A DNA stretch of 64,000 bases from Halorarum salinum (GTDB lineage: Archaea > Halobacteriota > Halobacteria > Halobacteriales > Haloferacaceae), in NCBI RefSeq assembly GCF_013402875.1, contig NZ_CP058579.1, positions 868,001-932,000 on the forward strand. The letters run 5' to 3'. Of this stretch, positions 8,108 through 17,400 are shown piece by piece. A program made the position numbers and the translations under genes. The notes under the pieces are model-generated. The model was not told where the DNA came from and searched no databases. It saw nothing but the letters and a program-made list of their open reading frames with translations. Position 1 is the stretch's first letter. Each line of letters begins with the position of its first letter.

Positions 8108-8586
8108 TCAGAGCCCGCCGAGCCCCGCGCCGACCGCGGCCGCGCCGACCCCGACGAGCACGACCCGGACGGCCGCCTCGACCGCGTCGGCGCCCGCGTA
8201 CCGCGTCCGGAGCCCGGCGACGGCGGCGAGCACGGCGGCCAGCAGCAGGAACGCCGGCGTGAACGCCGCGCCGGGGGCGACGCCGAACGGGACCGCGGGG
8301 AGGCCGGCCGCGAGGAACGCGGCACCCCCGGCGAGGAGCCCCCGTCGCGTCGGGTCCTCGCGCGACCGGATCGCCCCGTCGTCCTCGAAGGCGGCCGCGA
8401 CTCCCCGCGTGAGCCCCACGGCGACGGCGTCGCGAGGCCCACGAGGAACGCGACCCCGGCGTCGGCGGCCATCGCGGCGGCGAACAGCGGCGCCGGGGCG
8501 ACCGTCGCGCCGGCGGTGGCCCCGGAGAGCGCGGGTCGGACGACCAGCAGGAGGCGCGTCGTCCCCGTCCGCACTCGTGGATGCAT
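8108..8586 (-). pseudogene. VIT1/CCC1-like metal transporter gene with one frameshift
   Basis: Read from ATG 8586, the first about 52 codons are hydrophobic and end in VAFLVGLA, then the frame turns Arg/Ser/Pro-rich. Shifting by one base near 8429-8437 continues as DAVAVGLTRGVAAAFED, followed by two to three clean membrane segments to the stop at 8108. The joined product resembles the C-terminal half of VIT/CCC1 iron/manganese transporters, including the pattern RRGLLAGGAAFLAAGLPAVPF. One missing base explains everything, so this is either a recent frameshift or a sequencing error. The N-terminal VIT part is also shorter than usual, which favours decay. Confidence 0.6.
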
Positions 8587-8718
8587 GCCGCGCCGGTTTC
8601 CGCCGTCCCCTGATGAAACCGCGGGGCGAGGGGTCGAAACGACGTTCGCAGCGACACCGCCGGTCGCGTTCGAGGGCCGAACGGACAGCGATTAGTCGCC
8701 CCGTCGCGGAACCGGGGT

Positions 8719-9714
8719 GTGGACGCCGTCGGCCTGCTCCCCCTGGTGTTCGACGCCCTGCTCCGGGTCGCGCGCATCGCCGCGCTCGTCGCCGGCGGGG
8801 TGTTCCTCGCCGACCTCGCGGTCGAGTTCGGCGCGGTCGAGCGGGTCGCGGGCCTCTCGCGGTACCTCACCGGCCCGGCGAACCTCCCGGACGAGGCCGG
8901 GACGGCCATCCTGACGACGGCGGCCTCGACCACCGCGGGCTACGGGATGCTCGCGGACTTCCGCGAGTCGGGCCGGCTCTCGGACCGCGCGACGCTCGTC
9001 GCCGTCACCGTCAACACCTTCTTCGGCTTCGTCCAGCACGTCTTCACCTTCTACGCGCCGGTGCTGATCCCGATCCTCGGGCTGCAGGTGGGGGTCATGT
9101 ACGTCGGCGCACGCGCGGGCATCGCGCTCGCCATCACCCTCGTCGGCGTGCTCGGCGGCGCGTTGCTGCTCCCGTCGTCGGACGCGGGCGGCCGCGAGGG
9201 CGAACGGCGGGAACCCGTCGACGAAGCGCCGCCCGCGGGCGGGGAGGCGACGGACGGCGGGACGGCGACCGCCCGCGAACGCGCGCGGGCGGCCGCCGAC
9301 TCGTCGCTCTCGACGCTCCGGCGCATCGTCCCCCGCCTCGCGGTCGTCTACGTGCTCGTGACGGTGCTCGTCGCGCGGGTCGACGTGGAGTCGCTGTCCG
9401 CCGCGGCGGGGCCGCTGGCCGAGGTCGCCGGGTTGCCGGCGGCGGCCATCCCCGTGGTCGTGATCTTCGCGTTCGACACGACCTCGGGGGCGGCGACCGT
9501 GGCGCCGCTCGTGGGGGACGCGCTGACGCCCGAACAGGCGGTGGCGACGATGCTGCTCGGGGGCATCGTCTCGTTCGCGGTGTCGACGTTCAAGCGGTCG
9601 ATCCCGTTCCAGTACGGCGTCTGGGGCCCGGAGTTCGGCTCGAAGGTGGTGCTGTTGAACACCGGATTGAAGGTCGCGTTCATCGGGGTCGCGGTGGCGT
9701 TCTTCCTCGTTTGA
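8719..9714 (+). CDS. Nucleoside-recognition (gate) domain membrane protein
   Basis: The 331-residue protein has about eight membrane segments, split by an acidic Gly/Glu/Arg loop at residues 155-190. Two similar halves contain small-residue motifs ([20 protein letters not shown] and [20 protein letters not shown]) typical of the nucleoside-recognition/gate domain found in nucleoside transporters and spore-maturation-type proteins. In archaea this group (COG3366-like, from memory) has no proven substrate. The start is GTG 8719, with a gattagt element about 26 nt upstream. Transport of a small organic solute is inferred only from the fold. Confidence 0.75.
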   Translation: MDAVGLLPLVFDALLRVARIAALVAGGVFLADLAVEFGAVERVAGLSRYLTGPANLPDEAGTAILTTAASTTAGYGMLADFRESGRLSDRATLVAVTVNTFFGFVQHVFTFYAPVLIPILGLQVGVMYVGARAGIALAITLVGVLGGALLLPSSDAGGREGERREPVDEAPPAGGEATDGGTATARERARAAADSSLSTLRRIVPRLAVVYVLVTVLVARVDVESLSAAAGPLAEVAGLPAAAIPVVVIFAFDTTSGAATVAPLVGDALTPEQAVATMLLGGIVSFAVSTFKRSIPFQYGVWGPEFGSKVVLLNTGLKVAFIGVAVAFFLV

Positions 9715-9800
9715 GTGTGGGTTCCGGATCCCGTCGGTCGTGTCGTGGACGTTCTCATCTCGACTGTCCGCGTCAGGAGTACCTGTCTCGACAGGCAGAC

Positions 9801-9945
9801 TGCTACTGCTTGCCCACTGGCATCCTCAAGCCTCCCCAGCCGATTCGCTCGCTGTGGCGCGCCACGAGGGCGCGCCGGCTCGCTCATCCCTCGCGCGCAT
9901 CGGCCGCGCACGAGGCGCGGCCGCCGCGCGCCACCGCACCGGCTG
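9801..9945. repeat. Dispersed GC-rich intergenic repeat, copy 1
   Basis: This non-coding stretch holds, in order, CTGCTTGCCCACTGG-like, CCTCCCCAGCC (9831-9841), GGCGCGCC-flanked CGGCTCGCTCATCCCTCGC, and a 24-nt hairpin (9902-9925) identical to one at 49500-49523. The first and third modules recur near 13590-13740. It fills the gap between two convergent genes. Confidence 0.7.
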
Positions 9946-9967
9946 TCGGAGGATCGGAAATCCAGGG

Positions 9968-10606
9968 TCACGCGGCGCCCACGACCAGCACCCCCGCAAG
10001 CACCACCAGCACGCCCGCCGAAACGACCCTGACGCCGCGCCGCTTCCGGGGGTCCTCGAGAAGTCGCCCCGCCCGCCCGGCGAGCGCGCCGACGGCGCCG
10101 AGGTAGAGCACCGTCAGTACGGCGTACACCGCGCCGAGGAGCAACATCCCGCCCGTGGCGTCAGCGCCGCCGGCGAAGCCGGGAAGGAACGCGAGGAAGA
10201 ACAGCGCCACCTTCGGGTTGGCCGCGTTGGTGAGCAGGCCGCGCCGGTAGCCCGCGCGGACGCCCGGACCGGCCTCGTCGGCGCCGTCGGCGTGAGCTTC
10301 CTCCGACGCGACGAACGCGTCGTCACGGAGCGTCTCGACCGCGAGATAGCAGAGGTAGGCGGCGCCGACGAGCGCGATTCCCCGGGCCACCGCGGGGATC
10401 GCGCGGTAGAGGGCAGCCAGGCCGAGCGCTGCCGCGGTCGCGTGGCCGAGCACGCCCGTCGCGACCCCGAGGGCGGCCGCGACGCCGATCCGGGGCGCGC
10501 GGAGGCCGCGCGTGAGCACCACCACGGTGTCCTGGCCGGGGACGAGGACGAGCGCGCCCGCCGCGAGGACGAAGCCGGCGAGGGTCGGGGCGTCGAGGCC
10601 GAACAC
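9968..10606 (-). CDS. LysE/RhtB-family amino-acid exporter
   Basis: The 212-residue protein has about six membrane segments. Its LysE-family features include [13 protein letters not shown] near residue 20, the [13 protein letters not shown] segment, and the conserved [17 protein letters not shown] motif in the second half. The family exports amino acids such as lysine, homoserine or threonine from the cytoplasm. GTG at 10606 gives a normal N-terminus ([17 protein letters not shown]). A Glu/Asp/Ala-rich loop separates the two halves. It is divergent from SRP54, sharing a 135-base promoter region. Substrate unknown. Confidence 0.87.
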   Translation of the reverse strand: MFGLDAPTLAGFVLAAGALVLVPGQDTVVVLTRGLRAPRIGVAAALGVATGVLGHATAAALGLAALYRAIPAVARGIALVGAAYLCYLAVETLRDDAFVASEEAHADGADEAGPGVRAGYRRGLLTNAANPKVALFFLAFLPGFAGGADATGGMLLLGAVYAVLTVLYLGAVGALAGRAGRLLEDPRKRRGVRVVSAGVLVVLAGVLVVGAA

Positions 10607-10710
10607 GGTTCCCCGTCCACGGCCCGGCGGCAAACGTGTTGTCACCCGGCGGGCGTTCGCCGCCCCCGGCGCACCCGTCGGCGCCCGGCGGTCGCCCCGA
10701 CGAACAAAGC

Positions 10711-10717
10711 CTTTACC
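10711..10717 (+). promoter_or_regulatory. TATA-like box of SRP54
   Basis: The sequence ctttacc is centred about 28 nt before the ATG at 10742, the spacing expected of a leaderless haloarchaeal transcript. A purine-rich cgaacaaag precedes it, fitting a B-recognition element. Confidence 0.5.
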
Positions 10718-10741
10718 GCGCGGACCGCGTACCTCCGTCAA

Positions 10742-12130
10742 ATGGTACTCGACGACCTGGGGAGTTCCCTGCGGGACACCATGGACTCCCTCCGCGGGAA
10801 GTCCCGGCTCGACGAGTCGGACGTCGAGGAGGTGGTCAAGGAGATCCAGCGCTCCCTCCTCTCGGCCGACGTCGACGTCGGGCTCGTGATGGAGCTCTCG
10901 GACAGCATCAAGACCCGGGCGCTGGAGGAGGAGCCGCCGGGCGGCACCACCGCGCGCGATCACGTCCTCAAGATCGTCTACGAGGAGATGGTCGGGCTCA
11001 TCGGCGAGTCCACCGAACTCCCGCTGGAGAACCAGACCATCCTGCTGGCGGGCCTCCAGGGGTCGGGGAAGACCACCTCCGCCGCGAAGATGGCCTGGTG
11101 GTTCTCGAAGAAGGGGCTCCGCCCCGCGGTCATCCAGACCGACACGTTCCGGCCCGGCGCGTACGACCAGGCCAAGCAGATGACCGAGGACGCCGAGGTG
11201 CAGTTCTACGGCGACCCCGACGCGGACGACCCGGTCGAGATCGCCCGCGAGGGGCTCGAAGCCACCGCCGACGCCGAGGTGCACATCGTCGACACCGCCG
11301 GCCGCCACGCGCTCGAGGACGACCTCATCGCCGAGATCGAGGAGATCGAGGGCGTGGTCGACCCCGACCGCTCGCTGCTGGTGCTCGACGCCGCAATCGG
11401 CCAGGGCGCCAAGCAGCAGGCCCGGCAGTTCGAGGAGTCGATCGGCATCGACGGCGTCGTCATCACGAAGCTCGACGGGACCGCGAAGGGCGGGGGCGCG
11501 CTGACGGCGGTCAACGAGACGGACTCCTCGATCGCGTTCCTCGGCACCGGCGAGACGGTCCAGGACATCGAGCGCTTCGAGCCGGACGGCTTCATCTCGC
11601 GGCTGCTCGGGATGGGCGATCTCAGGCAGCTCTCCGAGCGCGTCGAGCGCGCGATGGAGGAGACCCAGGAGGAGGAGGACTGGGACCCCGAGGACATGCT
11701 GGAGGGGGAGTTCACCCTGAACGACATGCGCAACCAGATGCGCGCGATGGACCGGATGGGCCCGCTCGACCAGGTGATGGACATGATCCCCGGCCTGGGC
11801 GGCGGCATCATGGACCAGCTCCCCGACGACGCGATGGACGTGACCCAGGACCGGATGCGCGGGTTCGAGATCCTGATGGACTCGATGACCGAGCGGGAAC
11901 TGGAGAACCCGGGCGTCATCGGCGCGGAGCGCCGCCGACGGATCGCCCGTGGCGCCGGCATCCCGGAGGAGCGGCTGGAGGAACTGCTGGAGCAGCACCG
12001 GATGATGAAGCGGACGATGGAGCAGTTCGCCGGGATGGGCGACGGCGACATGCAGCGGATGATGAAGAAGATGCAACAGGGCGGCGGCGGTGGCGGCGGA
12101 ATGGGCGGAATGGGCCCGTTCGGGGACTAG
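10742..12130 (+). CDS. srp54: Signal recognition particle protein SRP54
   Basis: The 462-residue GTPase has the N domain at residues 1-95, then the G domain with P-loop GLQGSGKTT (104-112), [16 protein letters not shown] and [13 protein letters not shown]. The C-terminal M domain (from about 300) carries Met-rich helices ([17 protein letters not shown]-type segments, MMKRTMEQF) that bind the signal sequence and 7S RNA. It ends in a poly-Gly/Met tail. It directs nascent membrane and secretory proteins to FtsY, whose gene lies 2.4 kb downstream. Full length for the family. The 7S RNA is not in this window. Confidence 0.97.
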   Translation: MVLDDLGSSLRDTMDSLRGKSRLDESDVEEVVKEIQRSLLSADVDVGLVMELSDSIKTRALEEEPPGGTTARDHVLKIVYEEMVGLIGESTELPLENQTILLAGLQGSGKTTSAAKMAWWFSKKGLRPAVIQTDTFRPGAYDQAKQMTEDAEVQFYGDPDADDPVEIAREGLEATADAEVHIVDTAGRHALEDDLIAEIEEIEGVVDPDRSLLVLDAAIGQGAKQQARQFEESIGIDGVVITKLDGTAKGGGALTAVNETDSSIAFLGTGETVQDIERFEPDGFISRLLGMGDLRQLSERVERAMEETQEEEDWDPEDMLEGEFTLNDMRNQMRAMDRMGPLDQVMDMIPGLGGGIMDQLPDDAMDVTQDRMRGFEILMDSMTERELENPGVIGAERRRRIARGAGIPEERLEELLEQHRMMKRTMEQFAGMGDGDMQRMMKKMQQGGGGGGGMGGMGPFGD

Positions 12131-12372
12131 TCTTCGGGTCCCTTTCGTCGGCGTCGCCGGTGCCGTGGTCGATCCGTTCGCCGAGCGACGGCTGCTACCG
12201 TGACGACGAGCCCGGAAGCCGCGGCTCTCGAGGTCGGCACCGTTCCAGTAACGGCTCACACCCGATCAAACGACCCGCACTCCACCATCCACGCTCGCGA
12301 GTCGGACCCACCGTCGGAGACGCCCGCGAACCGGAGACGCCGCCGACAAACCTCCAAACAGCGGATGGACAA

Positions 12373-12380
12373 GAATTTAA
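12373..12380 (+). promoter_or_regulatory. TATA-like box of the rpl39e-rpl31e-aIF6 operon
   Basis: The sequence gaatttaa is centred about 31 nt before the ATG at 12408, in the otherwise featureless 277-base gap after SRP54. It is the most AT-rich point of the gap and fits a leaderless or near-leaderless transcript. Confidence 0.6.
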
Positions 12381-12407
12381 GCCGTCCGGGACAACCGTCA
12401 CGACACC

Positions 12408-12560
12408 ATGACCAAGAAGTCGAAGGCCAAGAAGAAGCGCCTGGCCAAACTGGAGCGGCAGAACAGCCGCGTCCCGGCCTGGGTGATGATGAAGACCGAC
12501 ATGGACGTCACGCGAAACCCCAAGCGTCGCCACTGGCGGCGAAGCGACACGGACGAGTAA
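12408..12560 (+). CDS. rpl39e: 50S ribosomal protein L39e
   Basis: The 50-residue basic protein starts [18 protein letters not shown], with the typical [10 protein letters not shown] and [14 protein letters not shown] segments of L39e. It lies at the peptide exit tunnel of the large subunit. The ATG at 12408 sits just downstream of the TATA-like element, and the stop TAA abuts the ATG of L31e with no gap, so the two are co-translated. It is the usual length for this tiny ribosomal protein. Confidence 0.97.
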   Translation: MTKKSKAKKKRLAKLERQNSRVPAWVMMKTDMDVTRNPKRRHWRRSDTDE

Positions 12561-12836
12561 ATGAGCGCCACCGACTTCGAGGAGCGGGTCGTCACCGTCC
12601 CGCTCCGCGACGCGAAGCAGGCACCGAAGCAGGAGCGGGGCGACCGCGCGATGTCCATCGTCCGCGGCCACCTCGCCAAGCACTTCTCCGTCGAGGAGGA
12701 CGAGGTCCGGCTCGACCCCGCCGTCAACGAGACCGTCTGGGAGCGCGGGCGGGGGAACCCGCCGAGCAAGATCCGCCTCCGGGCGGCCCGGTTCGACGAG
12801 GACGGCCGGGTCGTCGTCGAGGCCGAGCCGGCCTGA
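12561..12836 (+). CDS. rpl31e: 50S ribosomal protein L31e
   Basis: The 91-residue protein shows the L31e pattern: [21 protein letters not shown] near residue 10, [13 protein letters not shown], then [20 protein letters not shown] and a C-terminal strand. L31e sits at the rim of the exit tunnel near the SRP docking site, fitting its place between SRP54 and FtsY genes. It starts directly after the L39e stop, and 10 bases separate it from aIF6. Confidence 0.97.
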   Translation: MSATDFEERVVTVPLRDAKQAPKQERGDRAMSIVRGHLAKHFSVEEDEVRLDPAVNETVWERGRGNPPSKIRLRAARFDEDGRVVVEAEPA

Positions 12837-12846
12837 TCGGGTCCCC

Positions 12847-13512
12847 GTGCTCCGCGTCTCCTTCGAGGGCTCGTCGTACGTCGGTGTCTACGCACACGTC
12901 TCGACCGGCTGTCTGCTCGTGCGCCCCGACGTGGGCGAGGGCGTCGTCGAGTCGCTCTCCGAGGAGTTCGGCCTCCCCGCAACGACCACCACGGTCGGCG
13001 GCTCGGGCACCGTCGGCGCGCTCGCCGTCGGCAACGAGAACGGCACGCTCGTCTCCCGGCAGGCGACCGACCGCGAGGTCGAGGCCATCGAGGACGCGAC
13101 CGGCGACCCCGTCGCGCGGCTCCCCGGGAAGCTCAACGCCGCCGGAAACGTCGTGCTCGCGAACGACTACGGGGCGTGGGTCCACCCGGACCTCACCGAC
13201 GAGGCGGTCGGCGTCGTCGAGGGGACGCTCGACGTGCCCGTCGAGCGCGGCTCGCTCGCGGACGTGAACACCGTCGGCACCGCCGCGGTCGCGAACAACA
13301 CCGGCGTCCTCTGTCACCCGCAGTCGCGCGAGGAGGAACTGGAGGCCGTCGAGGAGCACCTCGACGTGTACGCCGACCTGGGCACCGTGAACTACGGCGC
13401 GCCGCTGGTCGGATCGGGCCTGCTCGCGAACGACGACGGCTACGTCGTCGGCGAGGACACCACCGGCCCGGAACTGGGTCGCATCGAGGACACGCTCGGC
13501 TTCATCGAGTAG
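12847..13512 (+). CDS. eif6: Translation initiation factor aIF6 (ribosome anti-association factor)
   Basis: The 221-residue protein shows the pentein-like fivefold repeat of IF6, with recurring strand-helix units each ending in a Val-Gly or Asn-rich turn ([38 protein letters not shown]). It binds the large subunit at the L23/L24e face and prevents premature subunit joining. GTG at 12847 starts the canonical [15 protein letters not shown]-terminus. It is third in the L39e-L31e-aIF6 operon. In other haloarchaea rpl18a usually follows, but it is absent here. Confidence 0.95.
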   Translation: MLRVSFEGSSYVGVYAHVSTGCLLVRPDVGEGVVESLSEEFGLPATTTTVGGSGTVGALAVGNENGTLVSRQATDREVEAIEDATGDPVARLPGKLNAAGNVVLANDYGAWVHPDLTDEAVGVVEGTLDVPVERGSLADVNTVGTAAVANNTGVLCHPQSREEELEAVEEHLDVYADLGTVNYGAPLVGSGLLANDDGYVVGEDTTGPELGRIEDTLGFIE

Positions 13513-13587
13513 ACGACGTTTCGGCTTCTCCCCGTCTCGACGGCTCGGACGCGGACCGTTTTTCCATGCCGGCTCCACGGTCAGGTA

Positions 13588-13790
13588 GATTACTGCTGCT
13601 TGCCCACCGGCGTCCACCAGTTACCTCGGAGCGAGCACCTCGGAACTCACCCCCGCTCGCAGGCTCGCTCGCGTGAGCCTCCCCAGCCGATTCCCTCGCG
13701 CCCGGCGCGCCACAGGGGCGCGCCGGCTCGCTCATCCCTCGCACGCGTGTGCTCGCCCCACGAGGGGGCTCGCGTCACGCGCCCCGACCG
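13588..13790. repeat. Dispersed GC-rich intergenic repeat, copy 2
   Basis: It holds the CTGCTTGCCCACCGG module (about 13595), a CCTCGGAGCGA/CCTCGGAACTCAC module that copy 1 lacks, CCTCCCCAGCC (13678-13688), and the CGGCTCGCTCATCCCTCGC module. It occupies most of the 495-base gap between aIF6 and prefoldin alpha. I see no gene in the rest of the gap (13513-14007) in any frame. Confidence 0.7.
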
Positions 13791-14007
13791 CAAGCGGGCC
13801 CAGATCGAACGTCCAGGGGTCGTCGAACGGAGATTCTCCACGACGCGTTCGGAACCGCCGTCGCTGCGAGGGGCGGCCGAACCGCTCGACCGTCCGAGTC
13901 GGAAGGTACTTCCCGCTCGCGGGGCGATTTCAGCCCATGAATCAGTGTCCCGTGAGCGGTGAGGTCCGAACCCGCAGTCATCGACGCGCGCCCTCCGAGG
14001 TGGCCCG

Positions 14008-14487
14008 ATGAGCCTCGGCGGCGGCGGACAGGGCCAGCAGCAACTCCAGCAGCTCTCCCAGGAGCTACAGGCCATCGACGCGGAGATCGAGGGGATCGAC
14101 GCGGAGATCGAGGAGTACCGTCAGGAGCAGCGCGACATCGACGACGCCAAGGAGGCGCTCGAGACGCTCGAGAGCGGTTCGACGGTCCAGGTGCCGCTCG
14201 GCGGCGGCGCCTACGTCCGGGCCGAGGTCGCCGACATCGACGAGATCGTCGTCTCGCTCGGCGGCGGCTACGCGGCCGAGCAGTCCCAGGACGACGCGGC
14301 GACGGCGCTCGACCGCAAGCGCGACGCGCTCGACGACCGCATCTCCGGGCTCCAGGAGGAGAAGGCGGAACTCGAGTCCGAGAGCCAGCAGCTCGAACAG
14401 CAGGCACAGCAGATGCAACAGCAGATGCAGCAACAGCAGATGCAGCAGATGCAGGGGATGATGGGCGAGGAAGACGAGGACGAGTAG
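14008..14487 (+). CDS. pfdA: Prefoldin subunit alpha
   Basis: The 159-residue protein is two long coiled-coil helices (residues 8-55 and 95-140) around a beta-hairpin core (VQVPLGGGAYVRAEV and EIVVSLGGGYAAE), the standard prefoldin alpha plan. Alpha and beta subunits form the hexameric jellyfish that hands unfolded proteins to the thermosome. The C-terminal tip is a Gln/Met-rich stretch (about residues 125-150), then acidic residues. The beta subunit is not in this window. It lies 4 bases before ftsY, so the two form an operon. Confidence 0.94.
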   Translation: MSLGGGGQGQQQLQQLSQELQAIDAEIEGIDAEIEEYRQEQRDIDDAKEALETLESGSTVQVPLGGGAYVRAEVADIDEIVVSLGGGYAAEQSQDDAATALDRKRDALDDRISGLQEEKAELESESQQLEQQAQQMQQQMQQQQMQQMQGMMGEEDEDE

Positions 14488-14491
14488 GCCG

Positions 14492-15643
14492 ATGTTCGAC
14501 GGGCTGAAGGACAAGCTCTCCTCCTTCCGGGAGGACGCCGCCGAGGAGGTCGAGGAGAAGGCGGCCGAAGCTGAGAGCGTGGAGGCAGAGAGCGCCGACG
14601 CCCCACGAGCCGAGGGTGCGGAGGCCGAAGCGGCGGACCGGGGCGACGCGGCGCCCGCCGCCGAACCGGCCGGGTCCGGCGCCGACGCCCCGGCGGTGGG
14701 GGAGGACGAGGACGCGACGGCCGCCGAGGAGGCCGCCGAGGACGACGGCTCGGCCGCCAGCACGTTCCGGCGCGCGAAGGCGTTCGCGACCGGGAAGGTC
14801 ATCATCGAGGAGGAGGACCTCGAGGAGCCGCTCCGGAACCTCGAGTTCGCGCTCCTCGAGAGCGACGTGGAGGTGAGCGTCGCCGAGGAGATCGTCGACG
14901 CGGTCCGCGAGCGGATGCTCGGCGAGTCCCGGGCGCAGATCGAGACGACCGACGAACTCGTCACCGAGGCGCTCCACGACGCGCTGCTCGATGTCATCTC
15001 GGTCGGCCAGTTCGACTTCGAGGAGCGCGTCGCGGCGGCGGACAAGCCGGTGACGATCGTCTTCACCGGCGTCAACGGCGTCGGCAAGACGACGACCATC
15101 GCGAAGCTCTCGGAGTGGCTCGAGGCGCGGGGCTACTCCTCGGTGCTGGCGAACGGCGACACGTACCGGGCCGGCGCGAACGAGCAGATCCGCGAGCACG
15201 CGGAGGCGCTCGACCGGCGGCTCATCGCCCACGAGAAGGGCGGCGACCCCGCCGCGGTCGTCTACGACGGGATCGAGTACGCCGAGGCGAACGACGTCGA
15301 CGTGGTGCTCGGCGACACCGCGGGACGGCTCCACACCAGCAACGACCTGATGGCCCAGCTGGAGAAGATCGACCGCGTCGTCGACCCCGACCTGACGCTG
15401 TTCGTCGACGAGTCGGTGGCGGGCCAGGACGCCGTCCGGCGCGCGAAGGAGTTCGACGACGCGGCGGCGATCGACGGCGTGGTGCTCACGAAGGCGGACG
15501 CCGACTCCTCGGGCGGCGCGGCCATCTCCATCGCCTACGTGACCGGGAAGCCGATCCTGTTCCTCGGCACCGGGCAGGGGTACGGCGATCTGGCCCGGTT
15601 CGACCCCGAGGCGCTGGTGGACGAACTGCTCGACGAGGAGTAG
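14492..15643 (+). CDS. ftsY: Signal recognition particle receptor FtsY
   Basis: The 383-residue protein has an acidic, low-complexity A region (residues 1-90, rich in Glu, Ala and Asp) for membrane contact, then the N domain and the G domain. The P-loop GVNGVGKTT lies at about 193-201, followed by DTYRAGANEQI, DTAGRLHTSNDLM and TKADADSSGGAA. It pairs with SRP54 to dock ribosomes at the membrane. Its start is 4 bases after the pfdA stop. All G motifs are intact and length is normal. Gene order places it directly after pfdA, as is typical in haloarchaea. Confidence 0.97.
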   Translation: MFDGLKDKLSSFREDAAEEVEEKAAEAESVEAESADAPRAEGAEAEAADRGDAAPAAEPAGSGADAPAVGEDEDATAAEEAAEDDGSAASTFRRAKAFATGKVIIEEEDLEEPLRNLEFALLESDVEVSVAEEIVDAVRERMLGESRAQIETTDELVTEALHDALLDVISVGQFDFEERVAAADKPVTIVFTGVNGVGKTTTIAKLSEWLEARGYSSVLANGDTYRAGANEQIREHAEALDRRLIAHEKGGDPAAVVYDGIEYAEANDVDVVLGDTAGRLHTSNDLMAQLEKIDRVVDPDLTLFVDESVAGQDAVRRAKEFDDAAAIDGVVLTKADADSSGGAAISIAYVTGKPILFLGTGQGYGDLARFDPEALVDELLDEE

Positions 15644-15699
15644 GTCGTCTTCTGCTTTCGGCGTAGCCGGGCCGGTGGTCGGCAGGCTGCGACGGGACA

Positions 15700-15955
15700 T
15701 GGACCTCGAAAGTCCCGCCCGCACCGCGGCCACGCCCTCCCCAGCCGATCGCGATGCTCGGTCACTCGCTCCGCTCGTTTCCTGCGCGTCTCATCTCACC
15801 TCGGAGTGAACTCCTCGGAACTCACGTTCGCTGCGCTCACGTGAGCCTCGCGCGCGTCCGGCGGGCACTACCCGGGACCTGCGGTCCCGTGCGGTCACCC
15901 TCGCTCGCTGGCTCGCTCGCGTGACCGGAGGCCCGCCGCACGCCACCGCCCGCGA
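15700..15955. repeat. Dispersed GC-rich intergenic repeat, copy 3
   Basis: It contains TCGAAAGTCCCGCC (15707-15720), CCTCCCCAGCC (15736-15746), tcactcgctccgctcgtt (shared with 30637-30654), and the CCTCGGAGTGA/CCTCGGAACTCAC module shared with copy 2. It fills most of the 395-base gap between ftsY and hjc; the gap holds no gene that I can see. Confidence 0.65.
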
Positions 15956-16038
15956 GGGTCACGGTTTCGTCTCCGCCGCTTCACTTCCGCCTCGCTTCCG
16001 TCCCCTTTATCCGACCCCCTCCCGGAGTTCCACCCGAA

Positions 16039-16530
16039 ATGCCGGGCAACCCGAAGGGAGACCGCCGCGAGCGCGAACTCGTCAACCGGCTCGACGAGGC
16101 CGGCTTCGCGGTGATGCGCGCGCCCGCCAGCGGCTCCTCCACCGACCGCGAACTCCCGGACGTGCTGGCGGGCGACGGGATCGTCCTCTACGCGGTCGAG
16201 GCGAAGTCCTCCTCCGGAAAACCGATCTACCTCACCGGCGAGGAGGTCGAGGCGCTCATCTACTTCTCGCGGAACTTCGGGGCTAGCCCGAAGGTCGGCG
16301 TCCGCTTCGACCGCGAGGACTGGTACTTCTTCCACCCGAGCGAGCTCCACACGACCGACGGCGGCAACTACCGGGTGAAAAAGGAGTTCGCCGTCGGGTC
16401 GGGCGAGACCATCGGGGACCTGAAGGCCGCCGGCGAGGAGGCCGGGGGCGACAGCTCCGTGGCGGACGTGCTCAACGCCGTCGAACAGGGGGTCCTCTCG
16501 GTCGAGGAGGCCGAGGAGATGCTGGGGTAG
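16039..16530 (+). CDS. hjc: Archaeal Holliday junction resolvase Hjc
   Basis: The 163-residue nuclease shows the Hjc core: [12 protein letters not shown] (catalytic-site Glu13), PDVLAG (Asp41) and YAVEAKSSS (Glu54-x-Lys56), the PD-(D/E)XK triad. It cuts four-way DNA junctions symmetrically. Residues beyond about 125 form an acidic extension ending in [10 protein letters not shown], a short helical tail common in haloarchaeal Hjc. A ctttat box about 30 nt upstream supports the ATG at 16039. It is convergent with the SWIM protein gene. Confidence 0.94.
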   Translation: MPGNPKGDRRERELVNRLDEAGFAVMRAPASGSSTDRELPDVLAGDGIVLYAVEAKSSSGKPIYLTGEEVEALIYFSRNFGASPKVGVRFDREDWYFFHPSELHTTDGGNYRVKKEFAVGSGETIGDLKAAGEEAGGDSSVADVLNAVEQGVLSVEEAEEMLG

Positions 16531-16566
16531 CGAGCGCGAGGGGCAGCGATCGGCGGGGAACTCGAC

Positions 16567-17226
16567 TCAGACCCCGACGACCGGCAGGTTCGGGGTCACG
16601 TCGGCCGGCACGCGCCGCAGCCGCGAGGCGGGGAACGAGTAGCGTCGCTGGCCGGCGACGTTCAGCCGCCCGTCCGCCGCCTCGGCGCGGCCGACGTAGA
16701 CCGCCTCGACGACCGGTTCGTGGCCGCCGTACTCGCGGTTCGACTCGTAGTCCGCGATCAGGGTCCCGTCCTCCGTCTCGCGCTCGTCTGCCCGCTCGGT
16801 CGTGACGCGGGTGACGAGCAGCAGGCTCCCCGACTCGCGGTCCCGGACGAACTCCCCGCGTGCGGGCCGGTGGGCCCCGCAGAGGTAGCTCCCGGGTCCG
16901 ACGGGGACGAAGATGGGGTCCCCGCAGACCGCGCAGACGCCGTCGCGCTCGCCGGGCGGGGGGACGAGCCCCTCGTTCACCTCCATCGCGACCCGGCGAA
17001 GGTGCTTGCAGCGGGCGTGCCGGATGGTGTGGTCCGGACACTCGCAGCTGCGGGCGTCCAGATCAACGACGTAGCTGTCGTGTTCGGTGTCGACCAGGTA
17101 GGTGTCGTCTCGGAGCGCCCGGACCGCCATCGGCTCGCGACGCGCTCGCCCAGCCCGGCCGGTGAGGCCGTCGTCGGGGAGCGTGCGACGGGCTGCGGAC
17201 GCGGTTGTGTGTACGGAGTGCGTCAT
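16567..17226 (-). CDS. SWIM zinc-finger protein
   Basis: The 219-residue protein carries a SWIM motif, Cys61-x-Cys63 ... Cys73-x-His75 (SCECPDHTIRHARCKH), then a second knuckle, Cys98-x2-Cys101 ... Cys116-x2-His119. SWIM domains bind DNA or proteins and recur in haloarchaea as unknown regulators. The rest is beta-rich with no enzyme motif. I use the ATG at 17226; a later Met (residue 33, MAVRALRDDTYLV) is also plausible and would drop a basic leader. It is divergent from the small membrane protein at 17401. Role unknown. Confidence 0.78.
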   Translation of the reverse strand: MTHSVHTTASAARRTLPDDGLTGRAGRARREPMAVRALRDDTYLVDTEHDSYVVDLDARSCECPDHTIRHARCKHLRRVAMEVNEGLVPPPGERDGVCAVCGDPIFVPVGPGSYLCGAHRPARGEFVRDRESGSLLLVTRVTTERADERETEDGTLIADYESNREYGGHEPVVEAVYVGRAEAADGRLNVAGQRRYSFPASRLRRVPADVTPNLPVVGV

Positions 17227-17400
17227 CCCGTGTTCGGCCGAACGTACGCGCTCGACGGACCTAAACCCTCGTTTCGGGTGCAACTCGGAGGGCTGTAACG
17301 GGCGCTGGCGAACGCGCTCGTCACGTACCCGCACCGGAAAGGATGGCCTCTACGCGGCGGCTTCGAAGCCCTTTTGCCGGGTCACGGGGAAGCCGGGGGC

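Noticed and set aside
9348-9971. Minus-strand ORF starting with MSEPARP-type residues over repeat copy 1 and the end of the upstream gene
   Set aside because: It crosses the non-coding repeat and the coding strand of the nucleoside-recognition gene. A similar MSEPARP frame appears from copy 2 at 13744, which marks it as a repeat artefact.
9968-12259. 763-residue minus-strand ORF opposite SRP54
   Set aside because: Only its last 212 codons (the LysE exporter) show real protein features. The rest is the antisense of SRP54, a common effect of high G+C.
14380-14460. CAG/ATG-rich stretch as a possible microsatellite or CRISPR-like array
   Set aside because: It is the in-frame Gln/Met-rich tail of prefoldin alpha, not a repeat-spacer structure. 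No CRISPR array occurs in the window.
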